Assembly (NCBI RefSeq): GCF_910591885.1
Contig: NC_063272.1
Location: forward strand, 10,862,364 to 10,926,363
Length of the DNA stretch: 64,000 nucleotides
Direction: 5' to 3'
DNA from: Bombus terrestris
Taxonomy: Eukaryota > Arthropoda > Insecta > Hymenoptera > Apidae
Shown: positions 36,101 through 51,112 of the stretch, piece after piece
Layout: every line of letters starts with the position of its first letter
Position numbering within the stretch: the first letter of the stretch is position 1
Position numbers and translations under genes: made by a program
Notes under the pieces: generated by a model
Told to the model about the DNA's origin: nothing
Databases searched by the model: none
Seen by the model: only the letters and a program-made list of their open reading frames with translations

Positions 36101-38570
36101 TACAGGCATTATATGATCTGCAAATAATAGAAAAAGCTTACTATCATATTTATCTGATTTCAAAGTTTTATATCGTTTTTACATGTTGAATTTCTAGTAA
36201 TACTAGTGTTGTTAACGATATTGTTCATATAACAGCACGTTTTGAACACAGTTATATACAGTGTACATATATTTATAACGAAGTAAACTTACACAAGGAA
36301 ACATCTAAAAATAAGTTAATTTTCGAATACTAAATAATTTCAAGAAAAATGCTGTTGTTGAAAAAGTACTGGATAAATAAAAAAGACCTTTTATATTAAT
36401 ATAATACAGCCTAAATGTACATATTATAATAATAAATTTTTACTCCTATACTTCATCGTTTTGTTTGACAAGACATAACCATGAAAATCATACTCAAAAC
36501 AATGGAACAGTTTAGTTCGGTCGTTTGTTCGTTATTATTGTTTGGTCGTTTGTCCTCCTCTATGCTCTTTTTACTCTTTTATTTCAATTAAGAGTATAAA
36601 GCTGAAAGAAGATTCGGGATTCTTAACACCGGAAGGAACAACAAATTTTCCTTTTAAATTAGTCGGTTTTCACGCGAAGCAATTTTATTGACATTTTTCC
36701 AATCACAAAGGGCTGGGTGAGTCGCTTTCATTCCCCTCGCGATCTTCAGCAGGCTGCAGAAACTGGATTAAAGCCGGCTGATCTTATCCAGCGGCGTGTT
36801 AAACCCTCTCGTAGCCGCTTGATCGCCAGAGCAGAAGAAATCGTCGTTATCGAGTTTTCAATGAAACCCATTGTTGGTTAATACAGAACCGAATCGATTA
36901 TTCTTCGGTCGTCGTTTTCAAGAATGGACGTCGATGAAAAAGGCCGGCGAAAGTGCAGACTATACGATTTTCACATGCGGGTCGGCAGATGGTTTTTAGA
37001 AAGGATAACTGTTCTGATACTGGTTACCCGCAAGTCACGTTTTCTGCGCCAGCTTTTGTTATCTAACCGAGAAGATTGATAAGTTAAACGAATAAAATCT
37101 CTGGCCCGAATGGTTACATCATCAGCCATAAAAATCGTGTCAAGAGCAGGATTTTCCGCTTGTTATCGAAGAAATTGATTGCATGGAAAAACGATAACCT
37201 TAAAAATCTACGAATTGAGGAGAATCAATCGTGTGATACTTCCATTCGCAATGAATGAAATTTTGTTTAGGAGAAATATCGTTTATGAAAGGAAAAAGTT
37301 ATATTCCGTTGTCATAAATAAATTAAATGATTTGCTTCTGGTACAACGACGCGCTAATAAAACACACTAATGCATTTATAGGCAAATGGATTTCATAAAG
37401 TATCCATCATCTTAAAAATCAAACAACGTAGAACTTATGTACTTCATGTCTTTTTCTTAAATTCTAAGTTGGTAATGGTTAATTACATTAAGGAGCAGTA
37501 ATTCTTTGATTTTCACAATAATAAATTAATAAAGAATTATGATATATAAAATAAATAAATAAAAATAAAGCAAGTAACCGAGCATCCTGCGATATTGATG
37601 TAATTCAGTGGTATAGCCTATGATTAATCATACATGTTACATGAACATGATTCCATTAATCGTGTCAAATTCTCCACTTCTTACTATCTTATTTGCTCAA
37701 CAAACACGCTCAAACCACAGGAAATGAAAAGCGAACTGAAATTCTTTATTATGTTCGAACAAACTCACTAACAAATTGAAAAATTCTTCCTGCTATAACA
37801 CACGTTCAATTAATATTAGTATTTAATATATATTGCACATATGTAATAACGAAGATTTCTTGCGTGAGATATTTAAATTAGAGATAAAATCGAATACCTA
37901 CGTGTTTCTTTTCATATCAGGAAAATTTTTAATTTCATCTCTGTTTATTCTATTAATATCGTAGCCTATTATATCTGAATATAGTAATATAAATATAATG
38001 ATATAAATTATATTTGCAATGCAACTGGTTCACTGGCACTGCTTAAAACACACCGACTTAATAAATAATCGACTACGTGTTCTACTTAGCTTCGTTCTAC
38101 GTTATCAAATAATTTCAAGGCTACCATTTGAAAATCATTTTACACTAGCAATCAATAATTGAGTTTCAGTTGCTTTAGAAATGACACGTTGCTTCCAATA
38201 ACTATCGAAAATCAAGTTATACTCTATCATTCATCGATCAGGGAAACACATTCGTTTAACCGTTAATTTGATTAAATTCTGAGCTGGTACGTTCAATTCG
38301 ACCTAGTTCAGAGTCCAGTTAAAACTAATGATGCTTCATTACTTTACTTCACAACGAGCCACGTGTAAGCGCTCGGCCCTTTTCCTATTAAATTAAAGAA
38401 CTATAACTCCTCGATTCAAAACTTTTAGCCCAATTCAGCGTTCGCGTTAACGTTAATATCCCGTAGCCTTGAGAACTTTATATCTAATCATCAAGCTTTG
38501 AGTGACTCGTAAATTTATAGCCTTGATAGCGTATACGGTAGATTATTTAATGATACATGATTAATGTCTA
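33175..38570. other. Intronic AT-rich tract, no supportable feature
   Basis: Very AT-rich between 33200 and 36580. A GC-richer patch spans about 36600-37160. No coding segment, RNA gene or element with visible ends was found. Confidence 0.6.
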
Positions 38571-38921
38571 CAGTGACTCACAAAAATATTTGAACACTTA
38601 CAGTAACCTTTTTGAACATATTATATATGCACATCAAACATATAAAAATATATGACGCGTGACATGATCACGTCATTCATAAAGTTTGGAATAAATTCGA
38701 GAATGGACGTAGAAGTTACAAGAATATATCGTAATATATAATTCATAAAGATCAATAAATTTGTCAAACAATCAACCATCCATTATATTGATAAGCTCTA
38801 ATATTCAACACTAATCGTGTAGTATTATGTATAAGTACACAAAATATTAAAGAAAATGGTCTGATTCATAAAGGCCTTTAAGACACAGACTCTAAGAATT
38901 CTATCCGATCTATTCGCTGTA
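38571..38921. mobile_element. Decayed Tc1/mariner-like relic related to the 23.4 kb element
   Basis: The left end TA|cagtgactcacaaaaatatt tgaacacttacagtaacc is a good Tc1/mariner-type end and aligns with the left end at 23370. Internal similarity is visible too: tcataaagtttggaa here against taataaagtttgaaa there. The right end is poor; gatctattcgctgta at 38907-38921 resembles gatctattgta at the end of the other copy. No transposase remains. Confidence 0.45.
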
Positions 38922-38939
38922 TGGCCAATTTTTATTATT

Positions 38940-40450
38940 TATTAGCGTCCGATGTTACGAGCGAGTCTCTATGCATACGCGTCTCTTTTAGAACAGAAGT
39001 TAAAGGCAACTCATTTGTCAAGTGACTTACGTAGAAAGACGTTGTCAGTTGGAACGTAGGACGATCGATCAAAAGACGAAAACGTTTTATATGCAACAGC
39101 TGCATACGAAATAAAGAAGAAACAAGGGCAAAGGATCGAAGGTGTTTATAGTCGTTTGACGCCGCGAATCCAGCACGAGAGGGCAGTGCTTGCTCGTCCG
39201 CAAGGACTCTCCCTAGTCCTGGCCAATCTGCTCGTTCCGTGGCAAGCTGAAAATTCTGTATTCAACAGCCGTCACGGTTCGGCACTACTATTAGGCCGGT
39301 AACTACTTATTCAAACCGGATCGTTCGAAACGTCCCCCTTTCTCCGGGCTAGTTGTCAACGCGAGCACGTCCCAGGGTAGAATCCCCATCCCATTTCACC
39401 AACACCAGATGCGGTACTTCCACTAGCATCTCGCTATCGTTACCGCTGGTCCACCACAGGTACCGGTATGCAACCAGGATTACCCCGACGGTATCGACTA
39501 GGATATCGTTATCAGAGCTAACAATAAGACTAATGTCGCCAACGTCACCGCTACGGTCAGCGATCTTACTAACGACATCATTATCGAACTATCGCTACAG
39601 ATATTGTTAGCAGTAACTTTATTAACTCTGCGTACGATGATGCAACTTTCCGCGGAACAAACTGCACTGGCTTTATACAAGCCAGAATATACATTTACGT
39701 AGCACTACTTGTATCGATGCCACCGGGATTTAATCTTAACGTTATCGCTATTGCTATAATCGCACGGCGGGTAACACGGGTACCATTCATATTATTATCA
39801 AAAACATTTGTGATCGTAGTTATTAGCGTGGCGACTATGACAATAGTACTCTTGAGGCAATCGACCATACAGTTATCATCGGCAAGGATATGTATCCATA
39901 GAGCGGTTTGCTTGTAACGACAACTATCGGTGGTGGAAATACCATTGTCACCGTGACCACTTGACTTAACCTTTTTCCGTAACGATGCAGCTTCGACCTG
40001 GTGTGGCCTGCATCGTCATCCTTTTCCCTCGCATTGGATTCTCTCGTCTCTGCCACGTTGTTTAGGTGCAGTTTTATTGTCCTCCTACTCCCAACGCTTG
40101 GTTCCCACAGTCCCGGATGCGCCACGACGTACTCCGTGCAATTCCTGGTCCGGAGGAATGGCCAACGAGATCGCAAACACGGTTCCGGACTACGTGTCCC
40201 TTGTGTATATCGGCCTGCCATACTCCCGCCCTTGCTCTTTCCATTATTTCGCCTCGTTTGCCGGCCAGCAATGCTACGAAACGCTATCGCACGATTCCTC
40301 TTACGATGGATTGCTGGCTGTTTCCTTCTGCTGTACACGCTAGCTACATTGACTTTGTTAAAGAACATTTCGTTACGAAGCGAAAAGTTCACTTTTCGAG
40401 ACTGTTACATATCTCCCAGAAGGCTCAAAGGTGGAATTCTTAAAAATATT
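38940..40450. other. GC-richer island with many overlapping open frames
   Basis: The most conspicuous composition change in the large intron. The part at about 39420-39960 is built from degenerate motifs of the atcgctatcg / ttaccgctgg / cgacaatagt kind, looking like an old, mutated triplet or hexamer repeat rich in ta, cg and ac steps. At about 40000-40440 frames are open simultaneously on both strands (plus 40001-40510, 40066-40443, 40077-40343; minus 39835-40392). None has a recognisable domain. Mutually open frames in a GC-rich patch argue for low stop density rather than coding. It could be a transcribed non-coding exon or regulatory island. Confidence 0.4.
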
Positions 40451-43400
40451 TTGTGTTTCCGTAATGGTAGTATTCGATTGAATGAAATTAAAATTACCAT
40501 AATTATGTGATCAAAGTAGCAAAGACGATACCTCATATATCAGGTCGATATTTCGTTGTAGGATATGACTAGGATATGTAGCTTAGGCTTTTGTTACATC
40601 TTCTTAGCAGCAATAAGAAGATTATCGTAATCTTATTTACCGAACCATTGACTACACACACATGAATGATGATGATCGTTCGAACTCAACAAACTCATTA
40701 ATTAGTTCACCGAACACATACATAGTTGTACGCTCACCTTTGTCAGACTATACACACAGACTATTGATGGTATCACTAGAAGACGTTCTCGAAAATTCAT
40801 AATCTCTTCTGAACCAAACATCGTATTTCTATCCATTTAAATTTCAACAAGTATAATAGCTTATGAAGACGAAAAAATGAGGAAAACATAATTTTTCCTT
40901 CTTGAATCTTCTGAGAACCTTGTTATTAATTCCTCCTTTGGAGAAAATAATTTAAATTTAATAATTTTAATTTAAGCAACTATTAACAACTGCTGAAATT
41001 TCTAAAACAAATCGACATTTTCTAAAATGTGTTGTCAAAAATTTTCCAAAAAATCCTACTACTTCCTAATTGTGACTGATGCAGCAACTGTAAGCAATCG
41101 ATTTAGAAAAGGGGGAAGACATTTATTATCTTTCGGATCACTCAGAAGCTAAAGTAATCAATTGAATTTTTTTAATGTCCTGTATTGCAATACTAAAACA
41201 CGTAATTAACGTTCGCTTTCTCGAAATTGCGAGACGACAACTCTGATAGAGTATACTAGTTTGGTTTCTGTATGGCTCGTATAACTATGGTTCTAAGAGT
41301 CGATAGGAAGCTTTATAAACTGCGTTGCAGTTGCCTGCCTTTAAGAAAACTATGATGTAACAAATTTGTAGTTCGTAAGCAGGAAACGGGATTCGCAACG
41401 ACGTTGATCGGATTTCATTATCTTAGAAGCAAACGATCGTTCTTAACGGTAGTGAATTTCAAGTACCGCAATCGATCCGACGTTATTGCCACATAGTTCG
41501 TGGTTCTCGGTGTCTAACGCAGTAATTAGCTTGTGTATCGGCAAGGTATTATTGGTATCGCATCTGATACGCGTTGATGAGGGATTCCGCAGTTCATCCT
41601 TTCAAAATCCCTCGCACTAGTTAACACTTACATTGCCGCACCTATGTTTTCTGTGTCTAATTACGCGATAAGCTGTTCATCCTATCTTGTTTCTCATACA
41701 GAATCGACGATCGTTAGTGAAAGATGGAAATAAAATTAAAAGCTTCTTTTGTTGAGATAGGTACACGATATTTTTCATTTTTCGTTTTGAAATAAAAAAA
41801 AAATAAAAATATGATGCGAAGAAAGTATCAGAATAAATAACGTTTATAATAATATGTATATTTAATTCAATATAATTCTTCCTATTTTTTCGCAGAACTA
41901 TTCATATAAATGTAATTAAATTAAAAGTGCTGATTCAAAATATTTTTATAAAGCCAAATAATTTTTCTATAATTATTTAAATATTATATTTAATATAAAT
42001 ATGCATAAGAAATACAATAAAACTTATATCCTGAAAGATAAGAAGTCAATTTTTCTCTAGTATTACCATATTTACTGATGAAACAAAATTATCTTACAGT
42101 ATCTTAGAGCTCGGTTAAAATACAAATTGGTGACATTTTATTTTCGGTCGTATTTTATATGGTTTGTAAGAAGAAGATGCAAAGCTAAATTGGAAAATGC
42201 ATGTGGTCATAAAAAATAGTATTATGGAGGATTTCGTAGTTCAACCTACATAGGGTGAATTATAGTTCGCTCCAGGTAATACCAGAAATTTAAACTAGGT
42301 AACCATAAATCGAACCAATAGTTTTTTAAAGCTTTCTACCTCGTAAAATCTCAATAAACGATTCTCTTTTCATTTTGTTATAAACTTGGAAATATACAGG
42401 CTGTTCCGCAAAATATAGTGTTATCGAGCATACAATCTTCGATGCAGAAGTACATTGAGGATGAAAAATAAAATTCTTTCGGTAAGGTTTGCGTTTCCGA
42501 GGGAATTGATTTTGAAAATATACAAAATGTGCACGTGAATTTTATTCTCGAGTAATTGCTTGGGCCTTTATCTGCGCTTTTTTCTTGTTTGTTCATAAAC
42601 ATGATGAATGTTTGTAGATATGATTAATGTTGTGGGTTACCATTTATCATTTCGCTAGTTTTCTGTTGATATGAGTTATCAGTATCTATCAATCTATTGA
42701 TTTTCGTTTATTGATATCGAAATTGCTACATGCTTATCTGCATATTGATATATTTCTAAAACTAGCTTTCTCAGAAATGAAGCTTCATTTAATCGAATAT
42801 TTATTACTGTTTTTTTTTGTTTTTATAAAGAATTGTTACCTATTTAACAGTAGTATATTTCAATAAACACTCTGCGGCGTATCTCATATTTTTGAAGAGT
42901 ATTTAAAAATGAAATGTTAATTTGTAATTACGATTCACTGATATTTACTAAATATTACACTATGAGCGGTATTCTATTTTTTTATTTTCTAATTTTTGAA
43001 GTCGAATTTTAAAAATATCGAATATATTTACTATGCTCGAACAAATGTTATTTTAATGTATGAATAAATATTATTTCATTATGACCATTAAAATTGATTT
43101 GACATATCCTAAAGTATTTACAATAGAAAGTAGCATTTCATATGTATAATATTTGATTTTTCGAAAATATTCAACAAAACGAGATTTCTCCATATTATAT
43201 AATATTGATTATATTAAAAAAATAAAAGGTAATCTTAATATCTTTAAAACATTTCCAATTTCACAACGTAGATGGTGCAACGGTATAGTATATGATGTAC
43301 TATTCGAAACTATTTCATTTTCCTTAATGGAACTCTTTTACTTTCTATCGTTTCAAAGCTATCTTTATTTTTTACCGTTTGGTCAAGTGACATGTACTTT

Positions 43401-46131
43401 ACCTACATACATTGCATACCTTATATATCAAAAATCAAATATCAAAGACATATAACACAATTCTCTATAGAAGCATTGCAGGTTTTTCATTTTATTACTT
43501 ATTACTATGTCATATTTGTCTAATTAACTTTTTTGTTTTCATGATAGTATAATTTTACATCCTGTTATCAAAAATTAGTTATATGATTAAAGATAGCTTT
43601 TATTTCAAATGGATACTTTAAGGCGTGTAAAATCAATCGTAATAGACATAACGAAATAATATTTGTGCATATAAACGTAAAATCCACATGTGTTTTTAAA
43701 TGTCAAAATTCTTGTAAATAATTCTATGTAACAAGTAAAACTATAATATGTAATAAGCAAAGAAACATTATAGATCACTGCTTCTAAGTGTTAAATAATT
43801 TCGAAATAGAAAGGTTAATACAATTGTAGATAGGGTAAAAAAAGGGCAGTTAGAAATCGCAGCACGTATAGAAACGGATTTACCTATTAATTATTTATAG
43901 TAATGTGATATTGATCCGTCTGGCTAGCTTCCACTAGATTGACCACCCATAAACCCCATACCTAGTAATACGGCATGGGCTTTGAAATGTTCATATGATA
44001 CGCCATTATTCATAGAAGTCGTGTTGTATAGAGATTATGTATTATTAAATCAAACAATTGATATTAGTTGATATCACAATTTTGTTCTTTAAAATATACG
44101 TAATTTTTAAATAATTTATGATTAGATGAAGTTTGCATCGTTGAAATGAATTTTTCTCTTGCCAGTATTCTAACGATTTTCGATATTTCAAAAGCTATAC
44201 AAACATAGTTTGATAATTTATCAATGTTAATATTCTAAAATTAAATACAAGGCAGGATTATTTAATTTATCATATGATTGATTGTCGCTTAGTGATTCTT
44301 TATAACTTTCGCAAGATAAATTGACTGTTAGTAAGTATCTGACACAATAAGTAAATCTAGTAGAGTAAACATTCGATATAAAAGTATCAAAAATACCAAT
44401 GAATATAAATATTTATAATAATATTAGTGCACTTTAAATATTTAAAATATTAAGATTCTTTTATGTCTACGTATTGGAAGTGATCTAAAAATTTTGATTC
44501 TGTACGTCTTCTCCAACGATTTCTATATTTTTAAATATATATATATATTTTTTTAATTTTACATGTAAGTCCCAAATTTGTCACCATTACCATGATACAA
44601 ACAGCAACGTTAAAGAAGAAATATTTACGAAGAAAGCGTATTTGATTAAAATATCGATTTCTTCTCGTATTATATCTTATGATAAATGCAAATGTAATAT
44701 AGTAGAACCGTTCGCTTCACAAATAGGAGTATCACCGAAATGAAATGCATCGCGAGCTAAATGCGATTATTCGTAATTATTAAATAAAGATAATTGATAT
44801 GACGCGCAGTGAAACCACAGAGTGGTGGAGTTGATAATACCTGAAATTAATAACAGAATACATAGCAGCAAATTATTCGAGCATTTCAAGTCTCTCGATA
44901 AAATACACCAATATTTCTAAATTCATTAGTCTAATGTCACCAAAGTTAGTTCTCAATGCGTATCGTTCGAAACCAGTTTAATCAATTAAATGCATTGGCC
45001 AGTGGCTAGCAGCTCGTTCTGATTCTGTTGAAACTTCAGATACATTTCCTGTTAAACTTTGTTCAAATGTTAATTAGCAACTAATTTTAAATATATACAT
45101 CGTATACTGTACATGTAAACATACATGCGCATACATGTCTAACATCGTGTAAAAAAATTATTTGAAGTACGAAGTGGTTTGAATTGCCGTATTTTTCATA
45201 ATATCGTATTTGCCATTGTATATACCTATTTCAGAATGTAATTCAGAACATAATTTATATATACGATTGAATTTTTAAGCTATTATATACGCATGTAATT
45301 TCCAATGTTTTTTTCTATTATATTTATTATTTTATTATTATTTTTATATTTTTCTAACTAGTAAATTCGCGGAAAGAATCGAGGTAATGTTTTTATTCAA
45401 TAATTTTAAACATTTTATTAAACATCTTATTATTTGTATACTTTGAATATTAACATTATAAAAACAATTTTATATCGCTTATATTTCTTCTATCTATGAT
45501 TTAAACTACATGAGTGGATATATGTTTGATAAATACATATTATACACGTAGCTATTTAATATGTGCCGGTGAATAAAATATAAATACATGTACATCACAT
45601 TTGCTAATGAGAGAGAAAACATAGTCGAAACTCGACTAACTACTATCATTTAATTCATAGCATTTAATGCTTTTATACTTGTGCAAATTTTGTTTATACC
45701 AGCGGCAAATGCCCTTTGCTGAATTTCATACAAGCACGTACCCCTTGCGCGTTTTAAATATCCAACGATATATGATTCATGAAAACACTGCACGTACACG
45801 CACTGAACGCGTAAGAGTTAACACGATTCATTCATTAATTTCTTTAAAAAAATTTTGCTGACAAATTACGTGACACACAAATACACACCCTCTGAAATAT
45901 TTTCAAACGAGAGGATGCTGGAAATGACAGAAACCTTGGTCAGCTTTTTTTTAATGATGTGGATAACATCACCCCCTTTATATGAAACAGGATTGTTTAC
46001 TCTGAACTAAACTATGAGGTAATCAATTATCTTTTATATTCCATTATTTAGCATAATGACATTACTGCTTGCATGGTTATTATTCAGTGCGAGAAGTAAT
46101 ATTAAAATACGCGAAATTTGAAATTTTGTTT
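40451..46131. other. Intronic tract, AT-rich, no supportable feature
   Basis: A mildly GC-richer zone at about 41200-41720 is followed by very AT-rich sequence to 46 kb with short T- and TA-runs (for example 44540-44560). The ORF at 43153-43455 (plus) is Tyr/Phe/Ile-rich as expected by chance in such DNA. Confidence 0.6.
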
Positions 46132-46208
46132 TTATAATTTATATTATATCTATTTACATTATAATTTATATTATAATTTATATTATATCTATTTACATTA
46201 TATCTATC
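46132..46208 (+). repeat. AT-rich tandem repeat
   Basis: Repeated blocks of ttataatttatattatatct plus atttacatt, with the second block carrying an internal partial duplication (ataatttatattataattta). Confidence 0.75.
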
Positions 46209-49200
46209 GAGAAGATATATGTATATTACATCTACAATACAATCTCGATTAACGGAAGAATCGATTATCGGAATATTGATTAATGGATAATTTGAAGATA
46301 TACTTCTTTGTGAGAAAAATTGGGAAATAAGATTAGATTATTACATTTTGAGTCAAAGGATTTCGTTCGTGTTTAATAGTAATATGTATAAAACAATTCA
46401 AGTTCAATTCAAATCATTCAACTTCTCTCATATAGAAACGAAGTTATTTAATTATTGGAAAAATTTAATCACCCGAATAAATTGTGTGAAAGAAAAATAA
46501 CTGACGCACTGCATAATGAATTGAATCTCTTCGGATATAGGTCACTTACGAAGATGCTTTATTCTGATTCTTATCTCTATAAAAGCTTCGAAATCCATGG
46601 CATGCATATTTTATTAATTCATATCTTCGTAATATCGGTACACATTAAAGGCAGTTCATGTTTTAATGCATGAACGTTTACATCTTTCACGTTGCTTAAC
46701 GACGAACACAATGCACTTATACTCCACTCTAGAGAAAATCTGTTGCGTTTTATCCAATTTTGTTTATATCTTTTTCCATGATATACTACAATATTTCCCT
46801 CGTTCATATGATAAATATCCATTAAGTAATATCAAGCTCTAGAGCAAGCTCCGAGCGTTTTAAGATTTTGCAACGTATATGTACGAGTTATAATTATAAT
46901 TTTGTAGTAGGAATTATGTGATTGTAATTTTTAAAAAAATATAACAAATTTTACAGCATGTATATATGCCTACGTATTTTGAAATAAAGAAATGATTAAA
47001 AATAATGAAATTCTCCTTTCTCTTAATTTTAAAGTTATATAGTAATTCCGAAAAATCTTGTCTGACTAAAGCGAATGATTGCAAATAGCGCATTATTACT
47101 TTAAACCCATGCTAACAATAGGTTACAGTTTATCATTGGGTTGCTTTTTGCTTTTATCTGAAATTAAACCACCGCACCGTAAATGTCAAAAGCTGACACA
47201 ACCGAACTCGATATCTATGATCTCAGTGGCAGTTTTCACCTATTACGGAAATATCTGAAAGTTATCAAAGTACGCAGAAAGTGAACAAAACGTAAATAAA
47301 CACGTAAATTTTTTTTCAAATTTTGACAATATTTTATACTTATCAATTTATTTGCCCCTATAAATCAAGTAACGTTTTCTTCTAAAATTTATTCGTCAAT
47401 AAAAATCATATATCTCAGATATCAAGATTAGCTCAAGTTAGATGGAACATTGTGTATATTACATTATATTATATTACATTATTATATCATGTATAATTAT
47501 AAATTATAAAATATTTATAGTGACCTGAGGGAGTATATGATCATAATTAATCCACTAAAATAGAATTAAAAAGATAATTATGAATAATATTTACGAATAA
47601 TTATTTGCAAAATATTAATTGGTTTATTAGTTCGAATGTGATTATTCGCGGTACGATGAAAAGAAACAAACCGCTTGTTACGTACTAAATTGTTCGAATT
47701 AATTGTCATCAAATTACGCTGTACAATCGAATTCTCGACGAAGTTAGTACGTTTAATTTGAATTTCTATTCGCGGTGTCATTTTCCGTAGTTTCCCACGC
47801 GCTTAAGTTCCGTGAGCAGCCCGTTAATGGGTGAAACCGACGCGCAGATCGCAGATATCGCGCGTAATGTCGGCTCTTCCAAAAATTGCGAAGCGACGTT
47901 CTAATTTCAGATAAAAGTGAAGTAACTCCCTGTGGACAGATAAAGCTTTCTGTGTCCGCGTGGCAAATTTTAACGGAGCAGTTGTCACGCGTGATTCTTC
48001 TCATTGGATTTTTAAATGTCCCGGAATGCTATGTGTTTTGACAAGAATAATCACTGTATTGTCGAAGTTTCGTGTTCTTTATTTCCTAAAGAGAATTGCA
48101 CATCGCAGACGTACACGTAAAATTCGTCCGTAATTATGAAAGATTATTGCGAACATTATAGAAAATATTATCACTTACAAATATCCGATTACTTTAGTTG
48201 ATCTGTATATAATAAGAGCATAGAAACATTAGTAAAATGGGTAAATTAAAAAGTAACAATTGACGGAATAACATTTATCACCTTGTTATGTAATAGAAGA
48301 GACCTGATTCTTGTTGTACATAAATCGAGATGATTTATTGGAAAACTTGTCAGTAGTAGATTAAACATAAATACTTGGTCTGTTTCAAGCTAATGAAATT
48401 GTTATAACTGGATTCAATGAAAACATAACCGTTAATTGCAATTACTTATTAAATATCTCAATCGTAATCGATAATCATTAACTGTATTAAGTACCTTGTT
48501 CAACAAACGAAATAATGGAAGTTCTCTTTAATTTGAGACTGATGCAATCCTACTTAATGTTGGATCTCAACGTCGCTATATTTCAAAGTAACTGTATCAT
48601 TTTTTACAGCTTAATAAACACGTTTTGTAACATTGAGAATTATTAGCACTCCTCACGCACGAAACCTTTTATCAAGATTCATATGTCACTAGCAATCTGC
48701 GAACGAATTCATTTCTGCCGTATGTAAACGTTTATCTCTTGAATGGTTCGCTCCCCTTGAAGAGAACGCACCAAGTTTCCCTTTCATCTGAGATTAAAAC
48801 TTAGCTTTGCGTGCTGTTTCAATGCAACCGCCGTATCATTAGGCATAATCTTACTAATCACCTCGTGTATTTATGAAAAATCGGTGAGAAAATTAAGTCG
48901 TGAAAATGGTCGACAAAGAATTCTTTGTGCTTGCTTCTCTTAGATAATGATCACGGTTATCGTTTGTCCTACGTATTTTCTGCAAGCCTCTTTATGGCTT
49001 TTCGGCGTGTTTAGTGCGATACTAACGACCAGCTAGCGGCCACCGCCAACACCGCAGATTAACTCCCTGCATTCCCATCATTTTTCTCTATTAGCCAAAG
49101 ATTTACGAGGGTTTTCCGCGCCAGTACGCGATTCTACGTGCAGTTGGAATCGCGTAATTGGACTTTCCCTGGCAACGACTGCGTAAAACGTCTTTAATTT

Positions 49201-50440
49201 GCGAACGTCTTTATATAGTGCGGCAAAAGACACGTGAAATTCTGATAAATGTTTGTTTGCTTTAATTAGCATACTAAAACGAGGTTATAAAACGTAACGC
49301 TATGGTGCGAACCAAGATAGAGCAAGGTTATAAATTAAATTATCGAGTCTTATGATTTTATAGCTGTTCGTAAACGTTTTAACCTTTCACAATAAGCAAT
49401 AACGTCAATTTGGTCGTGTCAGAATGCTAATTTCAACGATGAGATTTCAACATAATTTTCTACGTTCTTCTTAGCATAAAACTGGAAAGCGCATTTCCAT
49501 CTTTTGCCGTAATTACGACTCGTTGCTAGCATTCCTCTGATTATTCACTCATTGCAGCAACGTGGATTCATAGTTGATGCCATATTCGTTTACAAAATTA
49601 TAAACCATTAACACTGACTGTTCAGAGATTCTTCAGTTTGTTAAGATTACTACTCTATCCAGCCCTTTCAGGAGCTTTCCAATTTTCCACAAACTCCTAT
49701 ATAGAATCAATTACGCATCTAGTAGTGGCATCAATTGCATTTGCAAACATACTAATTTTCTCGCTCATCGATCAGACTTCTTTCGCGACTGGCGTCTTGT
49801 ATTTAAGAAACATGTTAAGAACGTAATTCACTGGTACTTCTGCGCTATTTATGACCTGTTGTTATTACCAATCGCAATTATTTGTTCATTTTATATTATT
49901 GTATTAATCAAGGGTATCATCCACATATAAATAAAAAATAAATAAATAAATTAATAATAATAATTTCTTTAACATTCTTAGAAATCGTGTAATTGACTAG
50001 TCATATATGTTCCCAAATACTTTTATCACAGATTGATGATTCGAGGTGTTTTATTAATTTGTCAATTATATAATACCAGTTACGATATCTTTTACGTAGA
50101 CAAAGAGTACATGAATGTCTTCAATATCGTTTTAAATTTTTAGGCTGCGATTTTTTGAAAAAATTGTGAGCATCTATACGAGCTGACTAATATATTTTCC
50201 TTCGCGTACTAAATTGGCAAAAGTAGTAAAATAACAGTAGAAATACCTTTTTTCACATAGCAGCATAAAAATAACAGATGCATGAAAAAAAAGCAAAAAT
50301 CACTTTGTTATAAAAACATTTCCCTCTGACGTCGTTCTATATCGTTCTGAAAATATCCATACATTTGCACATAAATGCAACTTTGTTCGATAAAGCAGTG
50401 AAAAATTCTCCATCAAAAACTGTAATAACATTGAAATTAA
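46209..50440. other. Intronic tract, no supportable gene
   Basis: AT-rich with GC-richer patches near 47750-48010 and 48650-49150 that contain only short, unrecognised minus-strand frames. Near 50008-50033 the string ccaaatacttttatcacag is like a Tc1/mariner right end (compare the 23.4 kb element) but no left partner was found. Confidence 0.55.
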
Positions 50441-51112
50441 CGCGGTCTTTTTCTATCCATGTCGGTAGAACATTTTTCCAGCGACATTTCGATCCCAGGA
50501 GAAATTAATGCTACGAAAACCACATTCGTATCACTTGCTCGTGCGAAAACTGAGTCGACCAAGTCCCGATTATTTTTCTACGAGGGTATTTTATGTTACG
50601 AAGGTAATTCCGTCGGGCGACACTCATCCTGCCTGCTTTTGGATCGCTTCCAAAGCGAAAGGGGCGGGGTTACTCCGATAATATCGCTTTAGTGACATAA
50701 AACGTCTCCATTATCGTGCGAAATGAACTTCAACTCGATTCCAAACAGTATAATAAAGAGGCAAAAGTTTGGCAAATTTCGTTTTTTACTTCTTCTTTCG
50801 AGAACGAGCATCTCCTCAGCCTGAAGTTACTTCCTGACATACGGAACCACCGAAAGTAGACTTTCGAGAGTCCAAACCATCGAGCCAACGATTTTCACAG
50901 TCATAGCGAAGCGAAAAATTGTGGAAAACCTCGCTACTTCGTGACTGATAAGCGGCAACACGGGACGGCTTTGATGAAGAAAACAGCGTGCGCGTATCAG
51001 CGTCATTGACCGAGTCAATACCATTTCTTCCTTTTTCATTCTATGGTTCTTCTATCTTTCTATATCGTATGCTTTCTTTGCACCTTTCTTCAGGCTTTCT
51101 TCAACAAGCTAA
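50441..51112. other. GC-richer island
   Basis: Short open frames on both strands (plus 50459-50692, minus 50827-51039), none with motifs I recognise. It sits directly before the duplicated segment at 51.1 kb. No promoter or exon structure is evident. Confidence 0.4.

Noticed and set aside
39835..40392. 185-codon minus-strand open frame
   Set aside because: Three plus-strand frames are open over the same bases, the translation has no motif, and the island has low stop density. Kept only as an island.
40001..40510. 169-codon plus-strand open frame with a hydrophobic N-terminal stretch
   Set aside because: Overlaps other open frames in both directions and reads as composition-driven; no splice context or homology seen.
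50008..50033. Tc1/mariner-type right end (ccaaatacttttatcacag)
   Set aside because: No left end found in the expected direction and range, so not listed as an element; mentioned as a look-alike only.
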